DNA from: CAJLIR01 sp964408085
GTDB lineage: Bacteria; Bacillota_I; Bacilli_A; RF39; UBA660
DNA: 64,000 nt
Direction of reading: 5' to 3'
Assembly (NCBI GenBank): GCA_964408085.1
Contig: CAYOYB010000007.1
Location: 29,749-93,748 of the forward strand
The notes below the pieces were generated by a model, which saw nothing but the letters and a program-made list of their open reading frames with translations, did no database searches and was not told where the DNA came from. The position numbers were made by a program, and so were the translations under genes. Shown here one piece after another: positions 60,757 to 64,000 of this stretch (positions are counted from its first letter, which is position 1; each line of letters begins with the position of its first letter).

Positions 60757-61644
60757 TTAATTATTTACTTTAATATCTCCACAATCATTCTCTAATTTTA
60801 AAGTAATATCAGATTTATGATTATTATTATTTATCTTAACACTACCTAAATCAGTTTTAGCGTCAATATAAATATCATTAGTTGAGCCTATTTTAATGTC
60901 ACCTAGATTATTCACTATATATGAATCCTTTTCTAAATTAAGTGAATCAATTTTTATATCACCACAGTCATCATCTATATCAAGACTACTAGTAATACTT
61001 TCTACTGTAATATTACCATAATTATTCTCAATTTTAGCAACCCTAACTGTTCCAATTTTAACATCTCCAGCTGACTCTTTAACATCTATCTCACTCGCTT
61101 CATCAATTTTTATATCTCCATAAGAATTATTAACTGTAACTTTATTGCCTGTTGCAATGTGTACATCACCACAATCCTCATTAACTTCAATATTAGAATT
61201 TTTAAATGCTGCTATATCAATGTTACCATAGTTGTTATTAACTAAAATATCTTTATCATAATTAGCTGGTAAGTAAACATCTATTTTATCTTTAGTTATA
61301 TTAAAACAAAAGCCAAAACATTTCTTTTCCTCAAATAAAATATAAAGTTCTTGTGTTTCATCCTTTACTTCTAAGCGCTTTTCTTCTCCATAAATAACTA
61401 CTCTAATACTTTCATCATTTGAAGTTAAAATATTAATATCACTAGTACTAGCATTTATATTTATTTTTGTAAATTTATTTTCATAAATTTTATCCATAAT
61501 TAGTTCATTACTCACATTATTAGAAAAACCAAACATTGGCGTTCTTATGCGACCATTTATAAGTAAAATCATTAAAATAATAAGTGCTACAGCAAGAAGT
61601 GAAAATATAGTAATTAAAGTAATTATTAATCCTTTATTTTTCAT
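60757..61644 (-). CDS. Membrane-anchored DUF4097 beta-repeat protein
   Basis: 295 aa. One N-terminal membrane segment (about 5-28), then an extracytoplasmic beta-helix-like domain. The ladder is visible as alternating turns: NNYGNIDI, EDCGDVHI, NNSYGDIKI, ESAGDVKI, ENNYGNITV, DDCGDIKI, NNLGDIKI, TDLGSVKI and NDCGDIKVNN. Cys-Gly-Asp and Tyr-Gly-Asn rungs alternate strictly. DUF4097 proteins often accompany envelope-stress regulators. I chose the ATG at 61644 behind AAAGGTGAT; it overlaps the end of the regulator gene by 11 bases, so the two are coupled. Confidence 0.85.
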   Translation of the reverse strand: MKNKGLIITLITIFSLLAVALIILMILLINGRIRTPMFGFSNNVSNELIMDKIYENKFTKININASTSDINILTSNDESIRVVIYGEEKRLEVKDETQELYILFEEKKCFGFCFNITKDKIDVYLPANYDKDILVNNNYGNIDIAAFKNSNIEVNEDCGDVHIATGNKVTVNNSYGDIKIDEASEIDVKESAGDVKIGTVRVAKIENNYGNITVESITSSLDIDDDCGDIKIDSLNLEKDSYIVNNLGDIKIGSTNDIYIDAKTDLGSVKINNNNHKSDITLKLENDCGDIKVNN

Positions 61645-62272
61645 TTTTATCACCTTTTAACATAAATATTAATTTTAAAATTTCTTCTACTAGACCACAT
61701 ACTATCCAAATAATCCAAGTTAAATGCCAAGCCATTGTTAAAAAACTAATTAAAAGATAAATGATTAAGAAAATACAACCAATAATACTTTTTATTTGTT
61801 TTAATAAGTTATCTTCTTTAGGAACTTCTTCTTTTTTTATTTTATAAATAATACAAGAATAAATTATTATATAGGTTGCTACGCCACATATTATAAGAAA
61901 AATAGCTGAAGCTACAATAGGATTCATCATCATAACTGGTATGCTTACCATAATCCATGCTATCGCAACAACGTATAATAAAACACCCTTCCCTATACCT
62001 TTTGCTCTTCTTTGCTTATTATGATTAATTATATCTTCATTTTCTTGTTCATTAATAGTTACAGTCTTTTCAATATTTTTACCTATAATAAGTTCATCTG
62101 CTGATATTTCAAACAATTCACAAAGTGGACCAATTTTATCTAAATCTGGTGTACTTTGATCAGTTTCCCATTTAGAAATAGTTTGCCTTGATACATTTAA
62201 ACAATTTGCTACTTCTTCTTGGGATAAGTTTTTTTGCTTACGCAAATTTAAAAGTTTTTCTCCAATTGTCAT
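61634..62272 (-). CDS. XRE-family regulator with membrane domain
   Basis: 212 aa. An N-terminal XRE helix-turn-helix (residues 1-65: IGEKLLNLRKQKNLSQEEVANCLNVSRQTISKWETDQSTPDLDKI) is followed by a short linker and four hydrophobic segments (about 90-110, 112-135, 160-180, 183-203). Such membrane-tethered regulators sense envelope state. Coupled with the DUF4097 gene downstream, it probably controls its own operon. AGGTGAAT precedes the ATG. Confidence 0.85.
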   Translation of the reverse strand: MTIGEKLLNLRKQKNLSQEEVANCLNVSRQTISKWETDQSTPDLDKIGPLCELFEISADELIIGKNIEKTVTINEQENEDIINHNKQRRAKGIGKGVLLYVVAIAWIMVSIPVMMMNPIVASAIFLIICGVATYIIIYSCIIYKIKKEEVPKEDNLLKQIKSIIGCIFLIIYLLISFLTMAWHLTWIIWIVCGLVEEILKLIFMLKGDKNEK

Positions 62273-62637
62273 ATATTCACCTCACAAGAAAATTATATTA
62301 TTTATAATGGTTGCTATCTACCAATTTAGCTTGGAAATTTGTCAACTAACATTAACATTGTATCATATAATAGTAAATTTTAAGATAAATATACAAAAAA
62401 TATATATCACTATTAAAATTTTATTTAAATAAATAATCATTATTTAGTAGCATGCTTCTTATCTCTACTAATTATACTATCAATAACTAAATTATACATT
62501 ATTATCATATATAGAAACTGTTTGAATAATTTATAATATGAGGTAAGTTCAATAAATCAAGTAGTAGGAAATGCAATTTAAAAATCCTCATATATAATAA
62601 CCAAAAATTTTCATATTATGATAGTAAAGGAGATTTT
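62273..62637. other. 365-base divergent intergenic region with long-range hairpin
   Basis: It separates the XRE operon and the surface-protein gene and must hold both promoters. TTGACA is present for the minus strand near 62331-62336, but its -10 is unclear. On the plus strand TATAAT at 62532-62537 has no good -35. ATATGAGG (62536-62543) can pair with CCTCATAT (62586-62593) across 42 bases in the leader of the 62638 gene. No ORF with a ribosome binding site is seen. Confidence 0.4.
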
Positions 62638-63750
62638 ATGAAAAGAATTAAGTATTTTATTTTTGGGACTATCGCATATTTAATTACTTCAATGATAGTT
62701 TTTGCAAGTGATGCTGGTGTAATAGAAGTAGCATCAATGGAAGAATTAACAAAATGTCTTAATACTAATGGAATATGCAAACTTACTGATAACATAGTAG
62801 TTGACGACTATATATTAGTAAGTGGTAATGTAACACTTGATCTTAATGGGCACACCATTGCTCCCATAGATACGCTTAAAATAAATAGTGGTTTCATTGG
62901 TATTGGTTCTGATGCAAAGTTAACAATAAATGACACAGCTGGCAATGGTCTTATTACAACTGGTGCAGATAATAGCAATGTATGGGCAGCAATTCAAATG
63001 GCTAATGACACAGCGAGTAATGAACTTTCAGAGTTAGTTGTAAATGGTGGAATTATTGAGGGTTACTATTATGGAATAGTTGGAAATGAAAACTCACATA
63101 ATACTAAAATAACAATTAATGATGGAGCTATAAAGGCATTAAACATTGATGATAGCACTGGTATTTATAATCCACAACTTGGCGATGTCATAATTAATAA
63201 TGGGATAATATCTGGTGGAACTGGTATCGAAATGCGTTCAGGAAACCTTACTATAAATAATGGTACAATTAAAGGAATAGCCACAACATTTAGTAAAAAT
63301 GCAGATGCAGATGGTTCTACTACCAATGGTGTTGGCGTAACTATTGCACAACATACAACAAAAAATCCTATCAATGTTACTATAAATAATGGTAATATTA
63401 GTGGCCAATATGCGCTTTATGAATGGAATCCTAATAATAATAGCCAAAGTGATCTTGACAAAATAAATATCGATATAAATGATGGGGATTTTAAAACACT
63501 ATTAAGTGGTGGCTATGCTGTATATAGCCAAAACTTTAAAGAATTTATTAATGGGGGAAAGTTTAATACTAGTGTAACCGAGTATTTAGCAGCGAATGCA
63601 GAACTTTCAGCCAAAGTTATTAATACAGAAGATTCATTACAATCACAAAATAAAGCAACTAACATTTGGTTAATTCCATTAGTGTTTATAGTCATTATTG
63701 GAGGCATTATAGGATATATTATATATAAAAAAAAGACTATAATGAAATAA
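62638..63750 (+). CDS. Surface protein with right-handed beta-helix repeats
   Basis: 370 aa. Signal peptide (about 1-23, ending VFASDAG), an extracellular domain of short beta-strand repeats rich in Asn, Gly, Ile and Thr (LDLNGHTI, LTINDTAGNG, ELVVNGGIIEG, ITINDGAIK, VIINNGIISGG, LTINNGTIKG, VTINNGNISG), and a C-terminal membrane helix (IWLIPLVFIVIIGGIIGYIIY) with a positive tail KKKTIMK. This is a membrane-anchored parallel beta-helix, of the kind seen in adhesins and carbohydrate-binding proteins. There is no LPxTG motif. AAAGGAG precedes the ATG. Confidence 0.8.
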   Translation: MKRIKYFIFGTIAYLITSMIVFASDAGVIEVASMEELTKCLNTNGICKLTDNIVVDDYILVSGNVTLDLNGHTIAPIDTLKINSGFIGIGSDAKLTINDTAGNGLITTGADNSNVWAAIQMANDTASNELSELVVNGGIIEGYYYGIVGNENSHNTKITINDGAIKALNIDDSTGIYNPQLGDVIINNGIISGGTGIEMRSGNLTINNGTIKGIATTFSKNADADGSTTNGVGVTIAQHTTKNPINVTINNGNISGQYALYEWNPNNNSQSDLDKINIDINDGDFKTLLSGGYAVYSQNFKEFINGGKFNTSVTEYLAANAELSAKVINTEDSLQSQNKATNIWLIPLVFIVIIGGIIGYIIYKKKTIMK

Positions 63751-63795
63751 TATAATTTCATATAGTTTCTTTTATTATGTATAATAAAAATATAC

Positions 63796-64000
63796 CTATT
63801 TTAAAGATTCTAATTCATCTATAGATAAATTAGTATACTTTGAAATAAATGAAATATCTATACCATCCTCTAACATATTTTTAGCAATTTCAATATTTCT
63901 TTGTTCAATACCTTGACTAATTCCTTTACTAAGACCCTGCCTTTGTGCACTAAGCATTTGTGTTCTTTTAATTCTAGCATCTTCTATTTCTGCATCATAT
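63796..64000 (-). CDS. Rpn/PD-(D/E)XK nuclease family protein, C-terminal end only
   Basis: The last 67 residues of a second Rpn gene, running off the window. It is nearly identical to the 17388 gene over the Gly-rich tail (YDAEIEDARIKRTQMLSAQR, GLSKGISQGIEQ, AKNMLEDGIDISFISKYTNL) and diverges in the last ten residues. Nucleotide identity is also high. The shared ending shows two dispersed copies in this window. Confidence 0.85.
   Translation of the reverse strand, partial: YDAEIEDARIKRTQMLSAQRQGLSKGISQGIEQRNIEIAKNMLEDGIDISFISKYTNLSIDELESLK

Noticed and set aside
1..64000. Mycoplasma genetic code (TGA = Trp), suspected from the very AT-rich DNA
   Set aside because: TGA serves as stop at tightly packed gene ends such as ruvA and the 37-codon rnf gene, and Trp is encoded by TGG.
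1..64000. CRISPR array, tRNA, rRNA, prophage or insertion sequence
   Set aside because: No regularly spaced repeats, no tRNA T-loop signatures, no phage structural genes and no transposase other than Rpn-type genes were seen. A tRNAscan or covariance search could still find a missed one.

Overview
The window is AT-rich (roughly a quarter to 30% GC by eye) and gene-dense. It comes from a wall-building, low-GC Bacillota, most likely an uncultured gut member of the Bacilli (RF39 or Erysipelotrichales-like). That placement is an inference from gene content, not from a phylogeny. TGA is used as stop at several tightly packed gene junctions (ruvA, the HAD gene, a 37-codon rnf gene) and Trp is TGG, so the code is the standard bacterial one and not the Mycoplasma code. 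The spore germination protease gene gpr implies an endospore-forming lineage. SepF, DivIVA, NagZ and a VanG-type D-Ala ligase set imply peptidoglycan.

Layout. 1-5.9 kb: nfo (cut by the window edge), a zincin-like orphan, a GH3 glucosaminidase, gpr, rpsT and a membrane-anchored transglutaminase-like protein. 6.0-9.75 kb: a giant sigma-70-like protein (about 1205 aa) whose C-terminal three quarters look like tandem sigma-4/HTH units, preceded by a short leader ORF. 9.8-16.5 kb: hrcA-grpE-dnaK-pepF-dnaJ behind a sigma-A promoter flanked by two imperfect CIRCE operators. GrpE carries an 11-cysteine N-terminal tail. 16.7-29.5 kb: a stand-alone J-protein, an Rpn nuclease, priA-fmt with two small membrane genes, an orphan histidine kinase, an EIIB-like protein, tig, greA and the two U32 (ho5U tRNA) genes.

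29.6-35.2 kb: a compact Rnf operon in the order rnfC, a rnfD-rnfG fusion with two FMN domains, a 30-aa membrane peptide, a transglutaminase-fold protein, rnfE, rnfA, a 37-aa Cys-rich membrane peptide and an 85-aa RnfB without the ferredoxin domain. 35.3-41.2 kb: ruvA/ruvB, queA, miaA, a HAD nucleotidase and a small M3-like protease. 41.3-45.5 kb: two tandem paralogous sigma-70-like genes with extra N- and C-terminal domains. 45.7-50.9 kb: sepF, divIVA, an Ile T-box, a cation antiporter and ileS. 51-53.2 kb: two zincin-like paralogs, one with an intact and one with a destroyed HExxH motif. 53.2-59.2 kb: vanR-vanS / vanW-vanG-vanXY-nhaC, a VanG-like cluster without vanT. 59.3-64 kb: membrane and envelope proteins, an XRE/DUF4097 pair, a beta-helix surface protein and the end of a second Rpn copy.

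The strongest candidates for something undescribed are the three enlarged sigma-70-like proteins (6133-9750, 41275-43137, 43322-45511), the rearranged Rnf operon with its small peptides, and the cysteine-tailed GrpE. Starts were chosen from visible Shine-Dalgarno sequences. They differ from the longest possible ORF for about a dozen genes. No tRNA, rRNA, CRISPR array, IS element or prophage was seen.
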